From: Wallemia ichthyophaga EXF-994
Taxonomy: Eukaryota > Basidiomycota > Wallemiomycetes > Wallemiales > Wallemiaceae
DNA: 64,000 nt
Assembly: GCF_000400465.1 (NCBI RefSeq)
Contig: NW_008806280.1
Span: forward strand, 62,001 to 126,000
Direction of reading: 5' to 3'
A program made the translations under genes and the position numbers. The notes below the pieces were generated by a model. The model searched no databases, had not been told where the DNA came from, and saw only the letters and a program-made list of their open reading frames with translations. Each line of letters starts with the position of its first letter. Within the stretch, counting starts at the first letter, position 1. Shown here piece after piece: positions 10,601-22,500 of this stretch.

Positions 10601-10624
10601 CTGCAACTGCAACTGCAACTGCAA
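10601..10624. repeat. CTGCAA hexamer repeat
   Basis: Four perfect head-to-tail copies of CTGCAA, about 170 bp upstream of the profilin ATG, between PFY1 and the first decayed copy. Confidence 0.8.
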
Positions 10625-10673
10625 AATGGACATGTCAATGTAAATTTATAAGCTTATTCGTTGTACGCAACTA

Positions 10674-10978
10674 TTAGCCTGATCTTAACAAATTATCTCC
10701 TAGCCTCTTGACTGGGATGTTTGATTCAATCGAGTTTTGGATTTTGTCGTGTACAGCTATGACTATCACATTTTTATAGCGCGTCATTTTACTTCCAATT
10801 CTATCCTAAAATTAGTCAGCCTTAACTTTACTGTGTTAACTTCACCTACACGTGTACGTCCGTAAACCGATTTCCCAAAAAAACGAGACAGTTAATTTCG
10901 TACACCATTGAGCCTGTCGGTAGTACAATAAAAATCCTTATTCATCGAATAATATCTCAATCGTGAACTAACTACATT
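10674..10978 (-). pseudogene. Partial profilin-like copy (exons 3-4 only, in-frame stop)
   Basis: The copy aligns by eye to profilin exons 3 and 4. Exon 3 contains DRLNG (for IKLNG) and SVYGR (for KVYGK). An intron with donor GTAGGT and branch GCTGACTAAT follows at the same place and phase as PFY1 intron 3. Exon 4 is exactly 43 codons, as in PFY1, with VIVIAVHD and a terminal helix VKRLGDNLLRSG. An in-frame TAA interrupts exon 3 four codons after NG. No exon 1 or 2 is visible upstream, because the next copy occupies that space. I read it as a truncated pseudogene. Confidence 0.5.
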
Positions 10979-11050
10979 CTACTTTCCCAATCCTATAAAA
11001 AGACTACCATACTATCCAATATCGCGATGCTGTTACCGGGTTGTTATTGG

Positions 11051-11498
11051 TTAGACGTATTCCGCTATAACTACAATTGTGTTACAGGTCTTAATCACAC
11101 ACACATCGCGCTATTGATTCGTCAATGATCGATCATCGATCATTCACGGACAAGGATACCCACTCCGTCCCTGCCTAGCACGCTGTCTTCTTCAGCCCTC
11201 CTAATTCCGAATTTGCTTCCACTAAGCATGAAACCGTTTTGATATATTTCATCTGGGTTGCGGAATGACTTCAGGGTTTTTTCTGCTCTGTCTCGTTGAA
11301 CTGAGAAGGCGTTAACGGGTACACGTTGCTTGATCAAACGCCACCATTCGTCTCGAATCCCGGACTTGAATCCAAAGTACCTTCATACTTACTAACAATC
11401 GCTGATCTTGCTACATGCCCCGATACAGCAATAATTTGGCCTAAATATGCTAATTTGTGTTAATCGTGTTTAACTATACACTTACACTGCCACGACAT
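11051..11498 (-). pseudogene. Diverged profilin paralogue with frameshifted C-terminus
   Basis: All four exons and three introns keep the PFY1 plan. Exon 1 is MSWQ plus one base with a GTAAGT donor. Exon 2 has the same 33 codons as PFY1, ending PGFE. Exon 3 runs through ALQ-like divergence to KSFRNPDEIYQNGFMLSGSK and LGRDG. A GTGGGT donor sits exactly where PFY1 intron 3 starts. Exon 4 gives RDVCVIKTCNTIVVIAEYV then a stop. The missing C-terminal helix is present in the next frame (PGNSIAILDSMVVF, ending near 10993), displaced by one extra base. It may be a young pseudogene or a shortened gene. The splice plan is strong evidence of common descent. Confidence 0.65.
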
Positions 11499-11650
11499 GC
11501 TTGTTTTGCGAAAATTTTCCTACAATCAAAGCGAAATTCACTTAACATTGAAACTTTACGAGCAGCTGGCTGAACACTTAATTGAAAATTTCATCAGCCT
11601 CACACACCAATCTATGTACTATTTATATCGCAAAAATGTAACAAACTTAT

Positions 11651-12113
11651 TCAATAACGCACCAATTTCTCAACCAGATCCGATACATATCCTTCAACTG
11701 TACCGATCTTTGCTTCTTCGGTGAAAAATGCGATAATATTCACGTTATCCGACGACGAAATGAGGCAAAATTCATGCTTTCCTTAAAAATAATCAGCGTT
11801 GACGTGGTATTGTTAGAAAACCCTACAGTCTGGCAAATTCCGAGCAACGTCAGCTTGAATAGATGAAGTGAAACTTCCTCTCCATTAATCTTGATAGAGC
11901 GTAATATATTTGAAAATTGAATCGATGGAAAAGTGCGTAACTAGTTTTTGATCTTCTCCACTTATTTATGCTAGTTATTAACGTATTGAGATTGCTCAAA
12001 CATCATTAAACACCTCAAATTCCGAACTGGAAGCCAATTGCCTCCATCATACTTAATAATAGTTGCATCTTTTATGAGGGAATACACGAGTTTCTCAACC
12101 TTATCCATTCCAT
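11651..12113 (-). pseudogene. Decayed profilin-like copy with in-frame stop
   Basis: An exon-2-like segment KVEKLVYSLIKDATIIKYDG ends at the position homologous to PFY1 AGYQ. After a 53-nt intron comes an exon-3-like frame of 46 codons, the same count as PFY1. It contains GEDQKLVTHFS and SIQAD at the position of TLQAD, but a TAA stands in for the lysine before LNG. The exon-4-like segment (41 codons) includes VNIIAFFTEE and a terminal helix VSDLVEKLVRY. No convincing first exon was found. The homology is visible mainly through conserved spacing, so confidence is moderate. Confidence 0.42.
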
Positions 12114-12285
12114 CTTAGTCTTCGTACTAAAATCTTCAAGATACACACTAACACTACCAATCAACTCCTTCAGACATGATTGTTATTAATAATCGTCAAT
12201 GAACCAGTTGCGTGTCTCATGACGGATTAAGTTGAATTGAATAATTCAAGTTTTGAATGTGAAACTAGGTGAAACGCACCATGAA

Positions 12286-12540
12286 TCACTCCAGTTGCAT
12301 CTCCTCGAACAACTCCTCGTATACGTCAATTGTCACAGCTAAGACAATGAACATAACCTATTCAGAGCGCAATTATACATTCATTTGCACTCTCAAATGA
12401 AACAGCGATAACTTTACAGGATATCCAACACCTACACCTCCCCGTCCGTAAAAAATTCATAAATAGATAGGTGTATCACTTTAAGCCATCGAGCCTGATT
12501 GTAGATGCCATTGTAAATTCAAAGTTGTCTTTGAATGGGA
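12286..12540 (-). pseudogene. Most decayed profilin-like fragment
   Basis: PFKDNFEFTMASTIRLDGLK lines up with profilin SFSNSEATQASGIKLNGQK. A TGA follows where profilin has FF, and then YTYL. Farther on, VTIDVYEELFEEMQLE resembles the C-terminal helix ATKVVEELADYLRS. No first two exons are visible; the PEX2 stop lies directly upstream. This is the weakest of the four copies and needs a profile search. Confidence 0.33.
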
Positions 12541-12590
12541 TCATTGTGGATTTTGTTCATTTTCTATCTGATCTGAGAACAGAATCAACT

Positions 12591-13464
12591 TTAAACTCGA
12601 TTAATTGAAACAATTTTAACGTTACAAACAGGGCAATTCAAGTAGCTGCTCAAATAGCCCACTAAACACGCATAATCGTATACGTGTCCACATTGCGCTG
12701 CATACGAAACTCCGATATCGTTATTACAGCACACAGCACACCGACTAACACCATCGCCGTGCTCTTGCGTTACAGGCAGGGTTCTACGAGGTGTGAGTGT
12801 GCTCCTGCTTGTATAAACGCTGTAAACGAATTCCTGTGTTGTAATAATTCAGCATTGCACCTCACCCTGCCTTGTCGAATAGATACGCACAGTCATTACA
12901 CTCCAGACTAGCTGCCGCTGCGTGAATTCGAGGTTGATGTTGGTGACGCACCCGCTCCCCTCCACTCCCAATCCCAGCATTCTCTCGCTCAGATTCGCAT
13001 AGCGTCCACCGGCAACAAAGACAAGCCAATTCGCAAGCCCTGCTGCATCGGCCACCCTCTCTGCAACTTCCAGTAGTGACGCTAGACGGCGCTTGACGTG
13101 GTATCTAGATAGACTGCTCCAGTCCTCCACTGCCACCTTGTCCTTCAGCTTTCGGTGTGCGTATGGGATTATAACACGAGTCATGACATAGAGAAGACTG
13201 GAAATTGTGTTTAAATTAGTGTATTTGAGCAAATGCAGATCCATTCCGTATATGCTCTTGAACGCTCGCAGATATTTCCACATGTAAACACTCCGTATCA
13301 ACGTCGTTATCTCATCTGCGTTGTTCATCTCGAAACCATTGAGCTGAGTGCTAGCCAATAAAGACACTCACCCCTAACACCCTCAGCGCTTCAACCACAG
13401 GTCGACTCAGTCCTCGCACCACCTCCTCGTCTAGCTCCTGTCCATCTAATCGCTGCACCCTCAT
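12591..13464 (-). CDS. PEX2: Peroxin-2, peroxisomal RING ubiquitin ligase
   Basis: Three exons (13464 to about 13372; about 13328 to 12860; about 12757 to 12591) give about 242 residues, short for Pex2. The N-terminal QRLDGQELDEE and GMDLHLLKYTN, then VFVAGGRYANLSERMLG and NLEFTQRQLVWSVMT, follow the Pex2/Pex12 domain. The C-terminus is a C3HC4 RING (CAVCC, then AAQCGHVYDYACL, then CPVC). Pex2 works with Pex10 and Pex12 to ubiquitinate Pex5 at the peroxisome membrane. I placed the second splice where frame and RING both hold; it makes a 102-nt intron, longer than most here. Its acceptor could differ. Confidence 0.8.
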
Positions 13465-13559
13465 GACGCAAGTTTGAGAAACGAAATAAATGTATTTACA
13501 TTAAATTAGATGGAAATTTATTACTAGTCATAATTAAGCTAAATGAATGCCTGTTTATT

Positions 13560-16500
13560 TCATGCAAACCCGAATCCTGTATTGCCCTCGTGGATTGCCG
13601 TCAATATCTGTCTGCGAAGTGCCTCGTACGACGAATATGGTCCTAAATCTAGTTGATTGACTATACCTTTGATTAGTAAAGTAAATGTAGAAATCCAACA
13701 AAACTCACAGCATGTGTGTGCAGCAGGCAGTCTATCTTCTGCACCGTACGCCTTGTGAATGTTAAATCTCTGTGTGCCTTGTGATCCCTGTAGTGCACCA
13801 AATCCTTCGAGCGGTACACGAGATGAACCAGTTGCAAACTGCAAGAACGATGCTTTCTGTGTTGAGTCGAATGACCTCAGCACCCTCCAGAACCAACCGA
13901 TCACTGGATCTGAAGGTGTGAATCCATGGTAGTCTGTCTGGTTCTTCCACGCATCGACATCAATATCAGGTAAACCAGAAATTAACAACTCCAATTCGTT
14001 CTCAGAGAATATCTTAACCAGGTCTTTCGGTATTATCTCGTGGAATCCTTCCAAGAAGCACTGAATCTGTCTCTCGATCGCTGTCGTGAGGCGGAACTCA
14101 GTTACAAGCTTGACATATTCCTTCTTGTTCTGGTCTGTTACCGGTATGTTCCTGCCGTTTGGAATTAAATCTATGATGTTCACTACACCGAACTCATCAT
14201 CCTCGATCGAGAACGTCAACTCGAGCACACCCTCCAAGCTATTCTCCAACATCCAGACGAGTGAGTTGTAGTAACTCAAATCAACACTCTCCAAATCCTT
14301 AAAGTCTACCTGTCTGCCCAGCATATGCTTGTAGAACGACCTCGTAAAGTACGCATCCAACAGTCTACCATCGTAGATAGCTTTACCAATGATACGTCCA
14401 ACAAACTTGAAGAAGTCCAAATGATGCTCATTTACGTACGACGCTCTATTTGGTTGATACGTCAATCTATCGGCATCACATGGCTGGAATAGTGCGTAAT
14501 TTGGATTAAACATCTGTTGGGCGAGTACTTGGAACCATTCACGGGCAACTCCACCTGCATCGACACCCTCTTCTCCGTGGAACTTGACTGACAACTTACC
14601 ATACTTAATCTCATCTCCAGACTTCCTCTGCAGGTACTGGAATGAGTCTGCGAAAACGTGCGAGCGACGGACGTTGACGTGCAGAGTTGGATATGTCTCT
14701 CCGCGCTTCCTTGCTCTCAGGCGCTGCATAAAGAAGCTTCTCTTGTTGTCAAACTCGAGAATGCGAGGGTTTTGTACGAGAAGTGAGAATGATCCACTCA
14801 TAAGTGCTGGATTATTGCGAACCATGATATTGATGATTTTCCTGTGCTCCTCTGTGAAGTCTATGAAAATATCCTCGATGCTCTCATTCGCTGATGGGGA
14901 TACTGGTGATCCCGTCATGCGCTTTGTTCTGAGTGCTTCTGTTTGTGGATTAACATACTTGCAAACCACCATAAGTGACTCGATGAGAGGTAAGAGAACG
15001 GTAGCGATATGTGTCATTTGCTCATTCTCTTCAATGATCTTGAGGTTTTCTGAGAGTTTTTGCCACACAGAACCAAACTAGATGTGTTGTTAGTTAACCA
15101 CCTCATGCACAAGTCAACACCTACGTTAAATGAATCGTAAATAGCGTTCACCTTCAACTCATTTGTCTTAGCCTCTTCTTGCGTTGCAGCAGGTGGCTCA
15201 GCAGTTGTTTGCGGTTGCTGGTTGATATCTTCTCTCATCAAAGAGCCAAGCACTTGACGAAGCGAAGATGGCCTTTCTTCACCAGATTGCTCACTATTTT
15301 CGCTCATCTCGCTAGATTGACCGAACATGTAATCCACAGTCTTCAACACTCTAAGCAGACGCGCCTGCAGTGATGAAGCTGGGAGGAACTTCTCCATCGT
15401 TCCAGCAGAAACATCGTCGCTCTTTTCTGCATTTCTGAGTGCATCACCGAGCTCAACAAGTTCACCGTTGAGCTGCTGACCAAAGTCTTGCGCTTTCACC
15501 TTTAACTCAGCCGCAATAACATCCTTTGCGTCTGGTACAAAGCTCAAGTTCTGGATCAGACTTAGTGTCTGCTGGAACGTTTTGCTGGTGCATTCGCCGA
15601 TCGTAAGTATGTTGACGACGTATTTGAGAACATGAGTAGGAATCTGAGGAGCAGTCTTTAGTCCCTCATCCTCCTTCTCATCTTCGGTCTTCTTGTTCTC
15701 GCCCTCCTTCTCTTTAGGACGAGGTGTAACGTTCGCGTCAGCTGGCTGTTGCTGAGGCTGCTCTTGCTGCTGTTCCTGAGTACCACTAGCTTCTGGTTTC
15801 TCGTTCTTGTCATCCTTCCTAAGCGTTGACAGTGGCTTTGTGACCGTCGCCAACAGAGTGGTAAACGTATCCATCATCATCTGCGTTTTGAAAACGGTTG
15901 GGCGATCAAGCAAACTCATCAACAGCACGATCGGGAACTTAACTGGTACTGTCTGCTTTTCCTTACCCTTGCTCTTCTTCGATGGTCTCGACCTCATGCT
16001 GCTTGAGAGATCGTGTTCAGTGAGGAAGAATGTCGAAGCGGCTGAGTTGCTGGAGACGAGAGTAGTGAGTGTCTCGAAGCAACGTTGGGCAAGCAGGTTT
16101 GGAATGGTCTCTGGAGGGATCTGCAGCAATATTGGACTAGCTGGCGTTTCTTGCGTGTGCTTGCGTTTGCTAGACACCTTACTGGTAGGAGTTGAAAGAG
16201 GTGTGGAGGCAGATGGCTTAGTTCCTTTCAAAGTCAATTGAGACAAGCTACGATCAACTGCTGGCAAGTCACCCGTACCTTCTTGCAAGATGTTCAGCAA
16301 CAACAACAACAGGTCGTTTCTAGAGCGAGAGTTTTCGATAAGCTGCGGTAATTGTTAGATGATAGGGAATCTTGTACAGATCTACCCACATTGGCAAGAA
16401 TCTTGAACAAGACCGATTTCTTGATTAGGTTTGGATAGAAAAGCAAACGTATCAAGATGGCCAATCCGCTCTTGTCGAGAAGCTGTATGGCATCCTTCTG

Positions 16501-19500
16501 GCGATGCTTCTCAGTGGCCTTCTTTGGTGGTGCCCGTGGTCCAGATGGTCTTCTACCACCAAGTATTTGTTGCAAATCCGCTCTACCCATCGATCTTTCA
16601 CCGTCATGTTGAGGATCGAGCATTTCGCCGTTCATCAGAATGAATTGTCTCATACTTGGTTCTATGGAGTTGAAGAATGGGCTTGGATCTCCCATTGCAC
16701 CAACTGCACCAACCTGAGATGAACGGCGCTCGTTACCACCTTCTGGTTGTCTTCCGCGATGGATTGACTCAAAGGCTTCTTGCTGAAGCACCTCGGCGCG
16801 AATCTCTGCTGGAAGAGCATTCAAGAACTCCATCGATATTTCGGAATCATCGTTTCCTTCTGCAGCTGGTGGGGCGCCTTCAGTAGTACGATTCTGGGCA
16901 GCTGCTGAATTTGCAGCTCTTCTCTGCTCACGAAGATGCTGCGTGAGAACCTCCTCACGCATATCATCTGGCAAGGCCTCCATAAAGCTGTTAAGGGTGT
17001 TAGACGAATGACACACTCCTCTAATCAAAATACTCACGATGGATCTATGCCAGTGTTTGTGATATCGACATCACGTCCATTGATCTGAATACTAACACGC
17101 TCTTGCGGAGCACTCGAAGAAGCATCTTGTTCTTGTTCTGCTGGTGCATCTTCAGCCATTTCGACATCTTCCTGCTGCTGGGCTTGAGGTTGGCTTTCAG
17201 CTTGCGCCTCTGACTGAACTTCTTGAGGACGCTCTGCTTCTCTCATTTCTTCTTCATGAGCTTGCTTTTCACGAGCGTCTTTCTCCTCTTGCTCCTTCTT
17301 AGATTTCTCTTCAGCCTCCTTCTGAGCTTTGTCCTCCTCATCTTTCTTGGTCTTTGCTTCGAGTTCCTTCGTCTTCTCAGCTTCCTCGGCACGGGCCTTC
17401 GCTGATGCTTCTCTAGCAGCTGGCAACAGCATCAGAATAATATGGTTGGTGATTTTGGATGAACGCTCTTGGGATGTTGAACCATAAAACAGCTTTGCAC
17501 TATCGTACCACCTGCTAAATGTAGGCAGAGCCGCTAGACCATTGACAGCGCTCAAGATGTTCGCCGAATGAGTTTGAGGAGTTTGTTGGCGTCTTGAGTG
17601 CATGTTGGTGAGTTGCTCAATTGGAATAGAGCCGCTTGGTCCATTTGGCGAGTGCAATTCAAGATGCACACGTGCTCCAGCTGGCACCCCTCCTGCTGTT
17701 CCACCAGTTTCACGCTGAAGAAGCTGCTCAATGATCTGGAAACCGTTTCTACCGAACATGCTCTCAATGGTCTGCAAGAGTGGATTAGGGGCACCTGAGC
17801 GTTGGGAGCTCTGGCGTCTGTTTCCTGTATCTTGAGATGCTGGCGTTGAGCTAGGTGGTGCTTGATCAACGAGCAGTGGTTGTTGAGGGAGCTCGCGGTC
17901 ACTCTCGAGACGATCGCGATTACCACCGAGGAAGCTTTGTGATCCTCCTTAAAGCTTGTCAGTAGAAAAATTATGGCTGCACCAATAACTCACCTCCAAA
18001 CATACGTCTTCTTGATGATCCACCGCCGAGTAGAGGGCTTCCAAAGATAGCCGTTGTCTCTCCCATGCCACCACGGCCATCGAGAAGACTGCCTATGCGG
18101 GGAGCGCGCTCAACATCCGCCTCATCTCTGAACGCCAGACCTTCTTCCTCCGCGTCCTCATCAGTCTCTGAGAAACCGTCATCAATCAAACCATCATCGT
18201 CGAATTCAGGATCAGCAACACTCTCAGCCTCTTCTTCGTCGGGCGTTGGTGCTTCAATGACTGGATCAGCTTCGTCAAAGATAGATGGGTTTTCCTCGAT
18301 TGGATTAAGCGCTTCCTCCTCGTCATACGCATCTTCGTCAAAATCGACTTCTTCACTGTTACAATGTTAGCATGACGCTTGAAGATCTGTACCAACGCAC
18401 CCTTCATCCTCCTCATCAATCCAATCGTCAGCTTCTCCCTCCTCTATCTCGTCATGATCTTCCATGTCATCCGAGTCACCGTCACTGGATCCAGAATCAT
18501 CGTCCGAAGATTCCGAGTGGTTACCAGAACCATGATGATGATGGAAATCAACTTCCATATCGTCGAAGTCTTCTTCTGCAATGGAAATGTCAGCAAATAG
18601 CCAATCGCTGGATACCAACTCACCATCCATTTCGCTGTCTTCATCGCCATCGTTTTCTTCGCCGTAATTTTCTCCACTGTACATACCGAGTGCAGAGTTG
18701 CGGTACAAATCAGGTGTACCAGCTCTGTCAGCATTACGCATCTCATCAGCACCAATATCATCCTCATCGCTGGAGTTGTCCTCATCGTCATCGTCCTCAT
18801 CTTCATCCTCATCCTCGTCTTCATTTTGCTCATCCTGGCTGTTGGAGTCCTTCTTGTCCCCATTCTTGGCCATCTTGATCGAAATTTTGGTCAAACGTTC
18901 AAGTGGGGAGAGCAAGGCGCCGATGGTGACCTTCGAGTGTGGGAAAGAGATATCTATATCACCAAGTGCGTGCGTAAGGGTAGTGACATAGTTTTTCTCC
19001 AACATCACTTTAGCCATGTGGACAGATGACTCTGTTGAAGACTTTCCAGTAACAGGATTAACAGGCCTTGCGTCTATCAATCTGGCAATAATCTCAGACA
19101 AAGCTGTCAGTCTAGCGTATCTAACACTGAGATCCTCATCAGTGACACCAGATGTATTGTCCTTGATCAATTTGCTAATTACATCCAAGACGAACTTGCG
19201 TGAGAGGACAACCTCGTTTGGAATTTCTTTGCTGTCAGTCCAAGGTGAAGTGTCACTACATGTGCTGACAAAGACTGCAATTGCCCATTCAGCTAGCGCT
19301 CTTTGCTTGCGACCGACATTGTCATGGTTCGGTGCGCCGAGCGATGGCATGGAAATGAGCTCGCTGATCAAAAAGTTGAGGAACGACACCTTTGGTTTGA
19401 ATGGTGTGCCACCGCCCTGCTTCTTCTTATTGGTCATAACTAGATTGACTTTGGAAGATGGATAGCTGGCGCAGATCTCGGTGATAGATTGGAGGATGAA

Positions 19501-22500
19501 ACACGCATAGAAGTACTCTAAGGCTCCATCAGGAGTGCTTTCTTCCTTCTTTTCATCTTTCTTCTCTTGATCGGAAGCAGCTGAAGTGGAGGATTGAGGC
19601 TGTTGTGCTGGATCTTCTTGCTGTTGCTCACTTGAGCTGTTCTTCTTTTCCTCACCTTCTTTCTTTTTCTCTTCATCCGTCTTTTCAGCCAATGAAGCGA
19701 ATTTCCTAGCCGTCTTGCCGACCCTCATGAGCTCAGCAACCAGGAATTGAAGGATAGATTCGAGAACCTCTGATGGCATGGGTGGTGCCTGAGAATTATC
19801 GTCCAGCTGCATGTCTTCGCCACGTTGCTGCTGGCCAGAATGCTCACCATCCTTTTTATCACCCAACTTCGATTTGAGCTCTGGGACGACGTCTGGACGC
19901 AGCTTGATGTGGAAGACGCCAGCTGCTGGTGAGTCACTCACAAGCATGCAGTTTTCCTTGATCACTTCCATAAACGCCTTCGTATCGCGCAAGGCTAGAG
20001 GTGACGCGGTCTTCGTGAAGGTCGATACATCAACGACCTTGCTCCCTGAGCTTGAACCTCTTGTTGGTGAGGAAGCGAAGTACGACAAAAGCTCGTTGTG
20101 CATTGTTGACTTGATGAGAGAGTCGTCTTCGATCAAATTTCTCATAATGAAGCTCAAGAAGAGTGTGGAGCCGCGGGCATTGTCAAGAGGACCGTCGAAT
20201 ATACTGCTGAGCATCTGCAATAGAGTTAGTAAATGCTTGTTCAATGTCAGGCCACAACTTACTTGCACACCACCAGCAGAGAAAAGGTCCTTCGAGTAGC
20301 GCGTTGAGCGAGTGAGCAAAGTAAGCACCTGCAATACCGCCATCAGATCAGCTTTCTTGAGTTCCCAGTTCTTATCCTTCGAGCGTTTAAATGTTGTCAA
20401 GGCAATCTCAAACAAGGCATTCTTCTGCTCTTCGAATGAGCCAGTGTCGACAATCTCCTCAATCTTAACTTCAGGAATGTTTTCGCCGACCTTGGTTGGA
20501 TCATCTGCAGTCTTGATGACTTCTGAACATCCCAGCATTATAGCACTAGCTAATAAAAATGGAGCCAGCCACTTGGGAGGTGTTTGGCTGTCTATCACAG
20601 CTGGTCCAGACTTGTAAGTCAAGTTCAAAAGACGTTCACGCTGGTTGATAACGTTATCCTTCTGAGAAAACTGATGGTCTGATATCATGACTGAGAGTAA
20701 GTGCCAACGAACGTAGAGCTTGCCTTCGCACTGACGATCCTTTGCATCTAGCGTCTCAACCTCGTCGAGAAGAGTCTTGACACCGATCTGCTCAGCTGAC
20801 TTTTCTTTGTCATCCTTAAACATATCTTTCACGTCGAAAACTATCTCGTAATGTGCATCAGCGAGGTTAAGCAAGATACTTGGGATGGTAGAGTAGAGAT
20901 TCTGGCGAGCTTGATCGAGGGATCTCTTTACAGCATCTATATTATCGTTCATTGGCGTAATTTTACCTTCGGCTAACTTTGTCTCGTAATCCTTCTTTTC
21001 CTCGTCTTTTTGGCGTTTCTGACGTAGTTCAAACTCCCTAGCTATATCGACGTAGTCTGGTCTTGCCACTAACCATTCAGCAGCTTGAGCAACGTCGTCA
21101 CCATTGTACATCAGCGCAACAGCCGAAGCATATTTTGGAAAGTCCATACTCATCATTTCTTGGAGTAACGTTTCGTTTAATCTATCAATTTTCATCACTC
21201 CCTCAATGTCTTCCATAACTTTGATTTCAACGTCCGAACGTGATTCAGCAGCTGGATGAGGCGGAGGTGGTAATTCAGGTTGAGACGTTTGTGCCTCAGA
21301 TGGCTGCGTAGCATCTGATTCACTTTGAGCAGCTTCAGTTGGAGGCTCCTCACCCAAAATTCTGTGTAAAGGTGATGAGCGCATGTTAAAAAGAGCTCTC
21401 TCCAAATCCTGCAAATGACCAATACGTTCGGAAGGTGGATTACCTAATCTACCCTGCGGTCCAGCTGGTGGCTCAGCAGCTTCACCCTCGGCCTTGATAA
21501 TGTTGAGGAAAGTCTGCACAATCAGTCTTGTAGGCTGACCGAGGGGTGCCTTGGATAACCATTCACTTTGGCATACCTTAACAAGAACTGGCATAATGAT
21601 CGATCTTAATCTGACCAAGAAGTCGTTAGAGTTGAAATACTCTGCCGAGCTCTTGTCAGCTTCCCTCAACTGCAGCGGTCCAGTTTGACTGGATTCGAGG
21701 AGTGGTCTGGTGGCAGCAAAAGTATGGAAAAGCGGCATTATGTTCTCCAAAATACGATAGATTCTGAATTGTTGCATCTCAGCCGGAGACTTTGGAATCT
21801 CGTTATCGGTAATAGTCTGGTGCGAGAGCTCGTCACTTATTTGATCGAGCCTGTGGGTCAGAAGTTGCACTCCACCGAGTTGAGCGAAAGCGAATACCAG
21901 AGGTGTTTGGAGATGATTATGTGATGTGCGATCATCGAAAAAGAGCGCATTGATCGCTTTGAGGATCTGACACATGTATGCGCAGCTTGGGCGTGGATCT
22001 CCGTTGCCAGTGAACTGGAGGTGATCAACGAGTATCTGAGCCATAGCCTTAGATGTAATTACAGAGTTCTTCTTATGCGACTGGTCACTCTGACGTCTGT
22101 ACAAGAACATCTTGACAACAGCTATGGTGGCGTTAGAAGGTACATTTCCAATAATACCATTACCCACCTTGGTAGAACGGAGTAGCAGTCTGAGGAATGT
22201 ACATCGAGAGATGTGACAAAGATTTGTAATTGAGCTTGGAAGGGGTGCTTTCCTCAGCCTTCTTTTCTTCGTCAGACTTGTTTCCACTCTTTATGTTGAC
22301 CGTTGGGTCTAAGTTGTTCATCATGATGTTTAGATTCTTCTCATACTTCTCATTTGACGACTTGGAACCTGACTCCAGCTCCTTCCAATCAAATTCAGTT
22401 TCTTTGTTCTCCTCAGCATTGAGCAAAAGGTGTTCCCAGGTGAGACTTCTGTCGAGTATGCCAATCATGTTTAACGTTTCTAAATTTCTAGGCTCGTTCA

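Noticed and set aside
11497-11724. 75-codon plus-strand frame
   Set aside because: It is antisense to the exon-4-like part of a profilin copy and has no family resemblance.
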